From: JAJFFW01 sp965263375 | Lineage (GTDB): Bacteria > Pseudomonadota > Alphaproteobacteria > Caulobacterales > Parvularculaceae | Direction: 5' to 3' | Length of the DNA stretch: 64,000 nt | NCBI GenBank assembly: GCA_965263375.1 | Contig: OZ253669.1 | Span: 2,480,001 to 2,544,000, forward strand | Shown here: positions 9,506-18,228 of the stretch, in pieces | Layout: each line of letters begins with the position of its first letter | Numbering within the stretch: position 1 is the stretch's first letter | Program-made: the position numbers and the translations under genes | The notes under the pieces: generated by a model | What the model saw: only the letters and a program-made list of their open reading frames with translations | What the model was told of the DNA's origin: nothing | Databases searched by the model: none

Positions 9506-9937
9506 GTGAGCGAGTTAGAGGCATTTGACTATTACACCCACACACCCAAAATTTTTAAAGCATTATCTGATGTCCATAATGTCATAGACACATATGGCCT
9601 AGATAGAAAAATCCAACATTTGGTGCTGTTAAGAGCGTCGCAAATCAACCGCTGTGGATTTTGCGTTGAGATGCATACAAAAGAAGCCCGAGAAGACGGT
9701 GAAACAAGTGAACGATTAGATCGTGTAATCATTTGGGAGCAAACCAGTCATTTCACCGAAAAAGAAAAAGCAGCTTTGGCTTGGACTGAATGCCTGACGG
9801 CTTTAGCATCTAGTGACGAAATCGCCGCCGCTCGCGCCCAAGTCAACAAACAGTTTTCAAAACAGGAAATTGGCGCCCTGACAGCTGTGATCGGTATGAT
9901 TAACTTGTGGAACCGCATTAATGTCTCGAAGCACTAG
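9506..9937 (+). CDS. carboxymuconolactone decarboxylase / AhpD-like protein
   Basis: A 143-residue all-helical cytoplasmic protein of the CMD/AhpD-like family. It shows the redox motif CGFCVEMH (Cys50, Cys53, His57), which in AhpD relatives acts as a peroxidase-supporting dithiol. The start is the GTG at 9506, with AGGAGA five bases upstream. Its end overlaps the beginning of the sigma factor reading frame, so the two are translated from one message. The pairing of a CMD-like protein with an ECF41 sigma factor is well established. The physiological substrate is unknown. Confidence 0.9.
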   Translation: MSELEAFDYYTHTPKIFKALSDVHNVIDTYGLDRKIQHLVLLRASQINRCGFCVEMHTKEAREDGETSERLDRVIIWEQTSHFTEKEKAALAWTECLTALASSDEIAAARAQVNKQFSKQEIGALTAVIGMINLWNRINVSKH

Positions 9938-9938
9938 T

Positions 9939-10835
9939 ATGCTAAATGCTCATGAGACTGACATATTTTCCGATATGCGCCCCCAATTGATGGGGTTAGC
10001 ATATCGTATTTTAGGGTCTGTCAGCGAAGCTGAAGACGCTATTCAAGATACATTTGTGAAATGGGCGCAATCGCCCAGGGAAACAATAAAAAATCCACAA
10101 GCGTGGCTTACAACAGCCTGCACCAGACGTTGCATCGACATCCTTCGCTCTAGCTGGCGCGCTCGTGTTGACTATGTCGGCGCTTGGCTGCCAGAACCAA
10201 TTATTAGTAACCACACAAAAGAAAATTCACTAGAAAACACGGAGCTAGCCAGCTCCCTGACCACGGCGTTTTTATTGATGCTGGAAAGACTTACGGCGAA
10301 AGAGCGCGCTGCTTTCTTGTTGCATGAAATTTTTGAAATTTCATACGCTGAGATGGCTGAGACGCTTAATGTTAATGAAGCCGTGTGCCGCAAGCTTGTC
10401 TCCAGAGCCAAAACACATATCGATAAGGACAAAATTCGTTGCCAAGTATCCGCTGAGGCTCAGAACAATTTTCTCATGGCGTTCAAATCCGCAGTCTCCA
10501 CAGGGAATACGGATCACCTCACCAACCTTCTTACCCAGGACATTACGCTTCGCGCAGACGCAGGCGGCAAAGTCGCCGCTATCACGAAGGTCCTCCGCGG
10601 GAAAAAGCAGGTGCTTGCATTTATATCAAATGGACTGCAACAATTTTGGAAAGACTTAGACTGGAGCAGTGTTGAAATAAACAGTGCTGGCGGGTTCATC
10701 ATTCAGCAGGACCAGCACATACACGCAACTGTTTCATTTGACTATCAACAAAACAACAAAGTGGCTGGCATATTTATCATGCGCAATCCTGATAAACTAA
10801 AGCATTTGAGCCGGGCGACAAATCCAAGCCCCTGA
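9939..10835 (+). CDS. ECF41-family RNA polymerase sigma factor with fused SnoaL-like domain
   Basis: A sigma-70-family factor of about 298 residues. Counting from the upstream ATG at 9921, sigma region 2 covers ~18–80 (AYRILGSVSEAEDAIQDTF), the linker holds the ECF41 hallmark WLPEP at 89–93, and region 4 spans ~115–170 (SYAEMAETLNV). The C-terminal ~120 residues form a SnoaL-like fold with DAGGK in place of the usual DGGGK/R. In this family the fused domain replaces an anti-sigma factor. The ATG at 9939 comes two bases after the CMD stop, and I prefer it to the overlapping ATG at 9921. It probably drives its own operon from the site at 9407–9433. Confidence 0.9.
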   Translation: MLNAHETDIFSDMRPQLMGLAYRILGSVSEAEDAIQDTFVKWAQSPRETIKNPQAWLTTACTRRCIDILRSSWRARVDYVGAWLPEPIISNHTKENSLENTELASSLTTAFLLMLERLTAKERAAFLLHEIFEISYAEMAETLNVNEAVCRKLVSRAKTHIDKDKIRCQVSAEAQNNFLMAFKSAVSTGNTDHLTNLLTQDITLRADAGGKVAAITKVLRGKKQVLAFISNGLQQFWKDLDWSSVEINSAGGFIIQQDQHIHATVSFDYQQNNKVAGIFIMRNPDKLKHLSRATNPSP

Positions 10836-11313
10836 TTTTTCCAACACAGCAATGCTCTACTCTCGCGGTGGTTTGCAAGAGAAATGCCCCCTGCCAATCG
10901 CTCGATAAAATTGGCCCTGGGTAAGGCAAACTCTACTTCAGACTTGCACGGCGGCATGAGCGCCCTTATTCGCTTGCATTTAAGGCTGATAATGAGACCG
11001 CCTTGCTCATTTGCCATTTATGGGGGCATGCAATCAGACGCAGTGTCCTGATCGGTGAAGACGATCCCTAAAATACTATCATTGAACAATTTATCGGCAT
11101 GATCGAAGAGCATTTTCGTTGATTACTCGATTTGAGCGCAACGATTACCGACTGTGGGTTTTTGATCACTAGCCTGTTCGGTCTTTTCTCGCAGCCCCAA
11201 CCCGCCGCCATCATTAACCTTTTATTAAGGAATTCGAATCACTTTCTAACCTTGCTAATTATTTAGATTTTAAGGAAATTTAAGCGTCGTAACGCATTGG
11301 GCGGGGGCCTTTC
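10836..11313. other. gene-poor gap with a probable receiver-domain relic
   Basis: No convincing intact gene is seen in this 478-base stretch. An open frame of 90 codons on the minus strand (10745–11017) overlaps the sigma factor and lacks family features. The only protein-like signal is the broken fragment at 11039–11122, listed separately. The last ~90 bases are AT-rich and probably hold the promoter of the small gene at 11314. Confidence 0.5.
11039..11122 (+). pseudogene. relic of a response-regulator receiver domain
   Basis: One frame reads RSVLIGEDDP, a TAA, then NTIIEQFIGMIEEHFR and a TGA. This looks like the first strand, acidic pocket (EDD-P) and first helix of a CheY-like receiver, with the expected length between them. 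Both ends are lost, a stop interrupts it and no start codon fits. The match is short and could be chance. Confidence 0.35.
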
Positions 11314-11505
11314 ATGAGCCGTAGTACTTTATCGACTCAACAATTGTTTTTAAGCCTAGGCTCGACCCCGCGCACAAGAAGCGTTCGAGCGGACCAGTTA
11401 TTCCGTAAACTGCGTGAAGACAATCTGGCGGCCGAAGAAAAAAAGCTTAAACCCATAGCTAAGCAAGAAAATGAACCAACAGACGAAACCCAGCCTAGCG
11501 AATAA
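11314..11505 (+). CDS. small hypothetical protein
   Basis: A 63-codon frame opened by an ATG, with a G-rich GGCGGGGGCC stretch 6–15 bases upstream. The product is highly charged, with an N-terminal Ser/Thr/Leu-rich part, a helix-like RADQLFRKLREDNLAAEEKK segment and an acidic, Gln/Pro-rich tail. No membrane segment or known motif is seen. I do not recognise it. Its base composition looks coding, but it could be spurious. Confidence 0.4.
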   Translation: MSRSTLSTQQLFLSLGSTPRTRSVRADQLFRKLREDNLAAEEKKLKPIAKQENEPTDETQPSE

Positions 11506-11570
11506 TCGCTAGCCCAGCGGTTTCCAAGAAATTGAGCATATACAGCGTTGAAAAATCGCCCGCGCCAAGC

Positions 11571-11888
11571 CTAACGCGGCGCAAATATGCAAGAAACGCC
11601 TGAAGCCCCAATCGCCGCCACAGCGCTCGGATTTTCAATCTGCATCAGCGCATCGATCGTTTCACCAGCCGATTCAGCCCGTGAAAGTGTTAACGTATAC
11701 CTTGCAACATCTTGAAGGTCTTCTGACGAAAGACGCTCTTCCAGCTGGTTCGCCATACAAGCCGCTTGGCCAGCAGGCAAACCAATGGCAGCCAACCGAT
11801 TTTCAATCGTCAGCCGAGCGCCCGTCGTGCACGATGCTAATGCGCCCGCCACAACGCCAATTACAAAAATAGAAAGTATCTTCTTCAT
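11571..11888 (-). CDS. small lipoprotein
   Basis: A 105-residue product from the ATG at 11888. It has a signal peptide (MKKILSIFVIGVVAGA) and the lipobox ALASC (Cys20), so it is likely lipid-anchored. The mature part is helical with one cysteine pair (AACMANQLEERL and GVSCIFAP). An upstream in-frame start at 12011 would place the signal peptide in the middle, so it is rejected. AGGGGC lies about 10 bases upstream. Family not recognised. It converges with the small gene at 11314. Confidence 0.72.
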   Translation of the reverse strand: MKKILSIFVIGVVAGALASCTTGARLTIENRLAAIGLPAGQAACMANQLEERLSSEDLQDVARYTLTLSRAESAGETIDALMQIENPSAVAAIGASGVSCIFAPR

Positions 11889-12249
11889 TGGATTAAAGCC
11901 CCTGAAAACTCGTATGCCCCCGCCCCGGCAAACTTTTCGCTTATAAACAGGAACTCTAGAACAAATAGCGGATCCAGTCTTGTAAAATTTGTTTAACGGC
12001 TGTGCCACCATTCAAAAAACTTCACCATTTCACTCGCTTGGGCGCAAATGCACTATTTCTCAAGCCGTGAACCGTTGGTAGATGTTTTCGCGTCATACTA
12101 AAACAATTACGTCTCAAATACGGGAACGGCGTCTTAAATCATTGTTTACGCTTTTCCTGAACTCGAACCGAGCGCACTTCGCTTGGCAATGCATTAACCG
12201 TCGCGTCTTATTACAGGCTCTGCGACAAGGGATTTAGCCGGAGCGCAAT
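11889..12249. other. divergent intergenic region
   Basis: This holds the upstream regions of the minus-strand lipoprotein and the plus-strand sulfotransferase. I see no gene. A GGAAC (12123–12127) is followed after 16 bases by GTTT (12144–12147), close to the GGAAC–N16–17–CGTT pattern of alphaproteobacterial EcfG general-stress promoters, about 100 bases before the sulfotransferase start. The downstream box is not exact. Confidence 0.3.
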
Positions 12250-13167
12250 ATGTCCGCGACGAAGTGTTTGTTTATTTTATCGACAAAGTCTGCGGGCTCT
12301 AGCGCCCTGCAACGGCGCATCGCGGCCATCGCGCAAGCGTCAACGGCGCCCCACACAAAACACTATATGAATGAAACGCTTTATTGGACAAAAGCGGGCT
12401 CTATCTTAGGTCTCGCCCAAGAAAAGCTCGCCAATAGCTCCGTCCCCTATTCTTACGAACGCGCCATGACGGAGCTCGGGTGGTTTTTGGACCAAAATTT
12501 GGGCGCAACGCCAGATACCATTACAACCAAACAAGGCCTTTTTGATTGTTGGAGCGCCCTTTGCCAAAAATATGGGCCGCTATTTTTAGAAAAATCACCC
12601 CACCACCTCTATCAAAAAGAAATCGTCACCCTGATGGAAGAATATGCGGATGCAACGCCCGATATTGGCTTTCATTTTATTGGCCTAATCCGCAATCCGA
12701 TGGATACGCTCTACTCTTCATGGCGTCGCTTTGGCGTGGCGCCTGCCGAAGAAGAACAGCACTGGCGGCGCGCCTATGAAAACCTCAAATCCTTCAAGGA
12801 GCGCAGGCCCGATCTTGTCTCTATTGTGCGATACGAAGATCTGGTTGCTGGTGACAAAGGGCTAGAGCAACTTTTTCAGTTTCTAGGCGGCGCCCAAGCC
12901 AAACAAGATGATGCGACCCGCTTTCATAGCGCTTCGATGAGTAAGTGGAAAACGGATCGATGGTTCGGTTTCGCCCTTCAGGCTGAAACTGTCGCCCTTG
13001 CAAAAGATTATGGTTATGTCGACGAGGACATAATCAATCCCAACGCCAAGCCATGGGCCGCCTACCTTTATTCAAGGCTTATTTTTTCAAGAGCGAAAGC
13101 CGCGGTTCCTAAACAGGTGAAAGACGCCTTAAACACCTATCGCTCCGGCGGAAAACCAAAAAAATAG
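12250..13167 (+). CDS. sulfotransferase family protein
   Basis: A 305-residue protein of the PAPS-dependent sulfotransferase superfamily. The N-terminal phosphosulfate-binding loop reads STKSAGSSALQRRI (about residues 12–25). The 3'-phosphate-binding segment GLIRNPMDTLYSSWRR lies near 145–160, and a RYEDLV motif near 195 matches the family. The acceptor (glycan, lipid or small molecule) cannot be deduced. No sulfate-activation or glycan genes are adjacent. The VWA gene follows 66 bases later on the same strand, perhaps by chance. Confidence 0.87.
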   Translation: MSATKCLFILSTKSAGSSALQRRIAAIAQASTAPHTKHYMNETLYWTKAGSILGLAQEKLANSSVPYSYERAMTELGWFLDQNLGATPDTITTKQGLFDCWSALCQKYGPLFLEKSPHHLYQKEIVTLMEEYADATPDIGFHFIGLIRNPMDTLYSSWRRFGVAPAEEEQHWRRAYENLKSFKERRPDLVSIVRYEDLVAGDKGLEQLFQFLGGAQAKQDDATRFHSASMSKWKTDRWFGFALQAETVALAKDYGYVDEDIINPNAKPWAAYLYSRLIFSRAKAAVPKQVKDALNTYRSGGKPKK

Positions 13168-13233
13168 CCTTTCATAAGCGACACTGCTAAGCGGGCTCGC
13201 CATTTGCGCCAGGGCGCATTAGGGTGCGGTCCC

Positions 13234-14409
13234 ATGTTTACAAAATTTTTCCATGAACTGAAATCGGCCGGAATTCCGGTCTCACTGCGTGAATATTTGA
13301 CCCTCATCGAAGCGATGGAGGCCGACCTCGCAGACCGCAAGGTTGAAGAGTTTTACTACTTATCTCGCTCTACTCTGGTGAAAGACGAGCGTAATCTAGA
13401 TAAATTCGACCAGGTTTTCGGCCACGTTTTTAAAGGCCTTGAATCAGTCGCCGAAGGGGTCGAGGCTGAGATCCCCGAAGAGTGGCTGAGGCTGCTGACT
13501 GATCGCTTTTTCACCGAAGAAGAAAAACGCGAAATCGAAGCCATGGGTGGCTGGGACAAGCTCATGGAAACACTAAAAGAACGCCTTGAAGAACAAAAAA
13601 AGCGCCACCAAGGCGGCAACAAGTGGATCGGCACCGGCGGCACTTCCCCATTTGGATCGGGCGGTTATAACCCAGAAGGGGTGCGCATTGGCAATGAAGG
13701 AAAACGTCAAGGGCGCGCGGTGAAAGTTTGGGAAAAGCGCGAGTATAAAAATCTTGATGACCAGCGCGAGCTCGGCACAAGGAATATAAAAGTCGCTTTG
13801 CGCAAACTGCGCCGCTTTGCCCGCAAAGGCGCCCCGGATGAGTTTGATCTTGACGGTACGGTAGATGCGACGGCGAAGGCCGGATATCTTGATATTCAAA
13901 TGCGTCCCGAACGGCGCAATACGATCAAGGTTCTCATATTTTTTGATGTGGGCGGATCAATGGACCCGTTCATCAAAACATGTGAGGAGCTTTTTTCCGC
14001 TGCGCGCACTGAATTTAAAAATATGGAATATTTCTACTTCCACAATTGCCTTTATGATTATGTGTGGAAGGACAATTCCCGCCGCTGGACCGATAAAATC
14101 CCAACATGGGAAGTGCTGCATAAATACCCCCATGACTATAAGGTGATTTTTGTCGGTGACGCGTCGATGAGCCCCTATGAAATTACGGTGCCCGGCGGGT
14201 CCGTTGAATATTTCAATGAAGAAGCCGGCGCGATCTGGATGCAGCGCCTCACCAATATCTATGAGAGCGTCATCTGGCTGAACCCTACGCCCGAGCAGCA
14301 TTGGAACTACGCCCCTTCTATCGGCCTTATGAAAGAACTGACGGCGGAGCGTATGTTCCCCCTAACCCTTGAGGGCATTGACAAGGCGATGGCGGAACTG
14401 CGCCGGTAG
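13234..14409 (+). CDS. CoxE-like VWA-domain protein
   Basis: A 391-residue cytoplasmic protein. The N-terminal ~130 residues (FFHELKSAGIPVSLREYLTL) and the C-terminal VWA domain match the CoxE-type VWA family. The metal site is partly changed: DVGGSMD stands where DxSxS is usual. Relatives usually work with a MoxR-type AAA+ ATPase as a chaperone pair; no such ATPase is adjacent. The start is the ATG at 13234, as a TTG 30 bases earlier is unlikely. A terminator follows. Confidence 0.88.
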   Translation: MFTKFFHELKSAGIPVSLREYLTLIEAMEADLADRKVEEFYYLSRSTLVKDERNLDKFDQVFGHVFKGLESVAEGVEAEIPEEWLRLLTDRFFTEEEKREIEAMGGWDKLMETLKERLEEQKKRHQGGNKWIGTGGTSPFGSGGYNPEGVRIGNEGKRQGRAVKVWEKREYKNLDDQRELGTRNIKVALRKLRRFARKGAPDEFDLDGTVDATAKAGYLDIQMRPERRNTIKVLIFFDVGGSMDPFIKTCEELFSAARTEFKNMEYFYFHNCLYDYVWKDNSRRWTDKIPTWEVLHKYPHDYKVIFVGDASMSPYEITVPGGSVEYFNEEAGAIWMQRLTNIYESVIWLNPTPEQHWNYAPSIGLMKELTAERMFPLTLEGIDKAMAELRR

Positions 14410-14442
14410 GCACGCAACCCCAACTTTTTATATTAAGCAGAA

Positions 14443-14472
14443 AAGATTGATCCGATAACGATCAGTCTTTTT
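14443..14472 (+). terminator. terminator after VWA gene
   Basis: AAGATTGATC and GATCAGTCTT form a stem (one G-T pair) around a short loop, followed by five Ts, 34 bases past the stop. Confidence 0.75.
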
Positions 14473-14490
14473 CTCGCGCCCTCACCTAAC

Positions 14491-14520
14491 TAAAAAGGGC
14501 GACCCTTTGGGCCGCCCTCC
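14491..14520 (-). terminator. terminator of the TonB receptor gene
   Basis: On the minus strand GGGCGGCCC and GGGTCGCCC form a hairpin (14497–14517, one mismatch) followed by TTTTTA. Confidence 0.85.
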
Positions 14521-14564
14521 TTAAAACTTAGATGGAATGCCCGAGCTATGCCGAGCAGGCCAAA

Positions 14565-17500
14565 TTAGAATTCGTAACGTAGTCCGAAACGAATTTCGTA
14601 TAGTGAAGAATCTGTACGACGCTGCTCAGGTGTTGTTACCGCTGTAAGATCTGTAAGATCAGGCGTCGGGTCAAATGTGTTCGGGAATGCAACCTGGCGC
14701 TGGATACCCCACTCATCATTCAACAAGTTGGTGAAGTTGTCGATGACCATAAAGAATTCTGCTTTGTGGCCTTCAAAGATACTTGGGATTTCTTGAGCGA
14801 TTTTGATATCGATCTTACCGAACCAAGAACCATTTTCAGCGTTACGCGTTCCAGGTGCTTGAAGAATATTGGCATCATCATCGTCGATGAATGGTGTGAA
14901 GCTGAAGAACCCAGAATCGGTTTCAGCGATTGAGTAAGGAACACCAGAGTTCAATGTACCAAAGATTGAGAAACGTGTGTAGTTATCTTCCCAGAAGGCT
15001 TTCTCGTAATTCGCGATCGCTGTGAAACGGTGACGAATGTTGTAGTTCGAACGTGAAAGCACTTGTTCTTGTGGATCAAAGAAAGCACGGTTTGTGTAAT
15101 TAGAGAACGCAACCGAACTTGTCATTGGGTTAACGTCTTTAGCATTATTATAAGCATAACCCAAAGCATAGTCGAAACCGTTATCATAATCTTTGGCAAC
15201 TGAGAAAGAAGCCGTCAACGAACGATTATTGACATCTGAATTCGTAAGAACGAATGCTGGTTCCCGGTTGCTAGTAAAGATCGGCCGGCCTTCAGCAGTT
15301 GTTCCAGTCTGATCAAGATCTGCACGAAGCACAATTGCTGTATTCTTACCACGTGACACAAGCAGGTCAGTGTTAAAGACATACTCGCCGCCAAAGATAG
15401 CGCTGCTTCCGAAATCAGCAATGTAAGTTGCACCAAGAGAGAACTTCCAATCTGCTGGAATTTCGAAGTCTGGGTCAAGGAAGTTGATCTCGAAGTTACG
15501 CGCAGAACCTGCGGCGCCCAAGGCAACGTCATCAGCAAGAACAACAGGAACCGCATAGCCAGGACCATTAGGAACGCCATCTTCACCTAGCGTATACCCG
15601 CCTGTATCAGTGATATCGAAAAGATTTACGCCACGAATACGCGCGCCAAATTGCGTTACGTTGTTTGCAGAGAAGTTGTTTGACAACCAAACATTCGGAT
15701 TGCCACCTGAGAATAAACCAGCACCGCCACGAATTGTTAAGTTATCAAGAGCTTCATAGGTGAAGCCGAAACGCGGCTGGATAATGCCTGTGCCATCAAG
15801 ATTAGTAGAGTTAGAAAACCCGTAAGTCGCTAGGAAGTCTGAGTTTTCTGGCGGCACATCGCTTGATGTATAGAAATCATAACGGACACCCGCAACGATT
15901 GTTAGGTTGTCAAGCAAACTAAATTCGTCTTGTGCGTAAATCGTGTTGAGAGAATAACCCCACTCAGCAGCAGCATCCACAGGATTTAATGAAGGAGCAT
16001 TATTAAACTCAACCTGTGAAGCATCACCATTACGGAAATCTTCTATTGAGCTAAACCGTGTTTCTGTTTCAGTATGCTGAACGAATAGGTTAAAGATATC
16101 AAGCGTTTCACGTTCAAAACCAAGTGTAAGGTTGTGGGCGCCGATTGTGTATTCAGCTTTGGCTTTAATCGTAAAGAGGTCGTAATTAAGCTGGTTAGCT
16201 TGACGGCTATCATCACAACCTAGGAATGCGTTCACAGCGCCAGTATCAACCCGGAATTCACCGAAATCACCACCGTCAAGGCAGTTTTGACGGTTAGCAA
16301 GCTCAAGATAACCAAGGCGAAGTTCAGTTGAAAAATTATCTGTCCAGTCTGAATAGATTGAACCAACATATGAGTATAGCTCAGCGCCGCGCTCGTAAAG
16401 GTGGTTAGAGAATTCAAACTCATCAACATCGCCGTCGGAACGCGTGATGTTGAAACCATCATTGTAGTTAAAGACGAAGTTTGCGCGGTGCTCGTCATTG
16501 ATCAACCAATCAAGCTTAACGAGAATTTTTTCATCACGGTTGTCAAAACTTGTTGGCGCAACGCCTGGATCATATGAGTAAACATCACGCGCGATTTGAG
16601 CGACTTCGTCGATTTGAGCCTGCGTGATGAAGCCATTTTCAACAGCACCCTGATCGATGATGTTTGCACCGTTTAATTTTTCATAAGCCGTAAAGAAGAA
16701 AAGCTTGTCTTTGATGATTGGGCCAGAAAGCGAACCGCCAAAGCGTTCTTCACTGAAGTCACCAATATCAATTGATTGACCTTCAAGAGTATCACCGCGC
16801 AGGCCGTCAGATGTGTAATCAAAGAATGCAGCGCCGTGGAATTCGTTAGAACCAGTTTTCGTCACCGCATTGACATTACAAGCCGTGAAAAGGCCGTATT
16901 CAACGTCAAATGGCGCAAGCTCAACAGAAACCTGCTCGATCGCGTCGAAAGAGAACGGCATACGCTCAGTTGGGTAACCGTTTGAATTTAGACCAAAGCT
17001 GTCGTTCAAACGAACGCCATCGACAGTTAAGCTGTTGAAGCGTGGGTTGCCGCCAGCACACTGAACTGAGTTGATGTCGCCACGTGATTCATCAACATAA
17101 ACGCGTGGGTCAATACGCAGAACGTCCGTGATATTTCGGTTGATCGCCGGCACAGTTTCAAGTGTGGCAAGATCAAAAGTTGAGTTTGGGCCAACCGCGA
17201 TATCAGCAACGACTGAGCGCTCGCCCACAACAACGATTGTGTCGCCAGCGTCTTGTGACAGCGCAAAGTTCAACTCAGTCGTGTCGCCAAGTGAAAGTTT
17301 AACGTCTTCAACACGTTCGCCTTGGTAACCAGCATCATTCGCAACAACCGTGTAGTCGCCAGAAACTGAAAGGTTGCGAACCGAGAAGGCGCCAGAATTG
17401 TTTGTTGTAACGGTACGAGCGAAACCAGTGTTCGCGTCCATTACGGTAACTTTAGCGCCAGCAACAGGCGCGCCAGCTTCGTCAGTAACAACGCCGCGAA

Positions 17501-17609
17501 TGGCGCCAGTTGTTTGTTGCGCCATCGCTGTCGTTGGTGCGACGGTCGCAAAAGCGGAAGCGAGAGCGATAGACGCTACGCCCGCATTAAGAAGTTTCGT
17601 GAGTTTCAT
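14565..17609 (-). CDS. Oar-like TonB-dependent outer-membrane receptor
   Basis: A 1014-residue receptor. A signal peptide (ending near AMA-QQ) is followed by a carboxypeptidase-regulatory-like Ig fold at ~36–110 (GAIRGVVTDEAGAPVAGAKV), a plug domain around 125–250, and a long 22-strand-type barrel ending in phenylalanine (RFGLRYEF). It takes up an unknown ligand with TonB–ExbBD energy. The start is the ATG at 17609, with GGGGA eight bases upstream. The 13-codon upstream extension is rejected because it would bury the signal peptide. It stands alone between terminators, and its regular codon use suggests high expression. The substrate is not inferable. Confidence 0.93.
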   Translation of the reverse strand: MKLTKLLNAGVASIALASAFATVAPTTAMAQQTTGAIRGVVTDEAGAPVAGAKVTVMDANTGFARTVTTNNSGAFSVRNLSVSGDYTVVANDAGYQGERVEDVKLSLGDTTELNFALSQDAGDTIVVVGERSVVADIAVGPNSTFDLATLETVPAINRNITDVLRIDPRVYVDESRGDINSVQCAGGNPRFNSLTVDGVRLNDSFGLNSNGYPTERMPFSFDAIEQVSVELAPFDVEYGLFTACNVNAVTKTGSNEFHGAAFFDYTSDGLRGDTLEGQSIDIGDFSEERFGGSLSGPIIKDKLFFFTAYEKLNGANIIDQGAVENGFITQAQIDEVAQIARDVYSYDPGVAPTSFDNRDEKILVKLDWLINDEHRANFVFNYNDGFNITRSDGDVDEFEFSNHLYERGAELYSYVGSIYSDWTDNFSTELRLGYLELANRQNCLDGGDFGEFRVDTGAVNAFLGCDDSRQANQLNYDLFTIKAKAEYTIGAHNLTLGFERETLDIFNLFVQHTETETRFSSIEDFRNGDASQVEFNNAPSLNPVDAAAEWGYSLNTIYAQDEFSLLDNLTIVAGVRYDFYTSSDVPPENSDFLATYGFSNSTNLDGTGIIQPRFGFTYEALDNLTIRGGAGLFSGGNPNVWLSNNFSANNVTQFGARIRGVNLFDITDTGGYTLGEDGVPNGPGYAVPVVLADDVALGAAGSARNFEINFLDPDFEIPADWKFSLGATYIADFGSSAIFGGEYVFNTDLLVSRGKNTAIVLRADLDQTGTTAEGRPIFTSNREPAFVLTNSDVNNRSLTASFSVAKDYDNGFDYALGYAYNNAKDVNPMTSSVAFSNYTNRAFFDPQEQVLSRSNYNIRHRFTAIANYEKAFWEDNYTRFSIFGTLNSGVPYSIAETDSGFFSFTPFIDDDDANILQAPGTRNAENGSWFGKIDIKIAQEIPSIFEGHKAEFFMVIDNFTNLLNDEWGIQRQVAFPNTFDPTPDLTDLTAVTTPEQRRTDSSLYEIRFGLRYEF

Positions 17610-18228
17610 TAACTGTCCCCAGTTTTCCCATGGATCGATCGGGCGCACGACTTCATGGTCCGCCCCAGCACGGGATGCTGCATATGCTCACAGGACAACA
17701 CTTTTGCGACAGATCCTCTTCACTTTCATGACAGCAGCAAGGTCAAATCATCAGTGATGCGCAAAAACAACGAATATTACGGGCAGAAACTATCCTCCAA
17801 AAACAAAGAGGCATTGGCGCAACACATTACCATCTGCCTTTTTATTCTTTTTACTGAGTTATTGACAAAAAATAGTCACAATACGAATGCAGAAAAAAAC
17901 ATTTAGTTAAAAAGAGGTTAATGTAATTTTAACGATCAACCTCGCCCTATAGGGCAGCCCAAAAAATGCGAATTTCACAAAAGCTTCGCACTCGAAAGTC
18001 GCAATATGTGCGCACACAGACGTAAAACCATACTTTTCTTTAATATGGGGCGCGCTTCACAATAGTTTTCCCCAAACCGCAAAAAGATAGCGTCACAAAA
18101 CCAGCACAAAGCGTACTATTTGCACACAGAGTGACAGAGCTCACAGCTCACCGCATGTGAATCGCCCTCATGCGCTTAAAAACGCACGATCAAAATATGG
18201 TTTTACAGTTTCAAAATCAGCCTGCGCA
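17610..18228. other. long intergenic region between TonB receptor and argS
   Basis: A 619-base, AT-rich region with no convincing gene on either strand. It holds the leader and promoter of the TonB receptor (candidate at 17840–17868). The rest, including a CCCTATAGGG palindrome near 17948, has no assigned role. The long distance from argS, which reads toward this region and ends at 18229, leaves room for a small RNA, but none can be shown. Confidence 0.4.
17840..17868 (-). promoter_or_regulatory. candidate sigma-70 promoter of the TonB receptor
   Basis: On the minus strand TTGTCA (17863–17868), a 17-base spacer and ATAAAA (17840–17845). It lies about 230 bases before the start codon, giving a long leader. 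Based on consensus only. Confidence 0.35.

Noticed and set aside
10745..11017. 90-codon frame on the minus strand overlapping the end of the ECF41 gene
   Set aside because: It has no family features, overlaps a secure gene and lies in a gene-poor gap.
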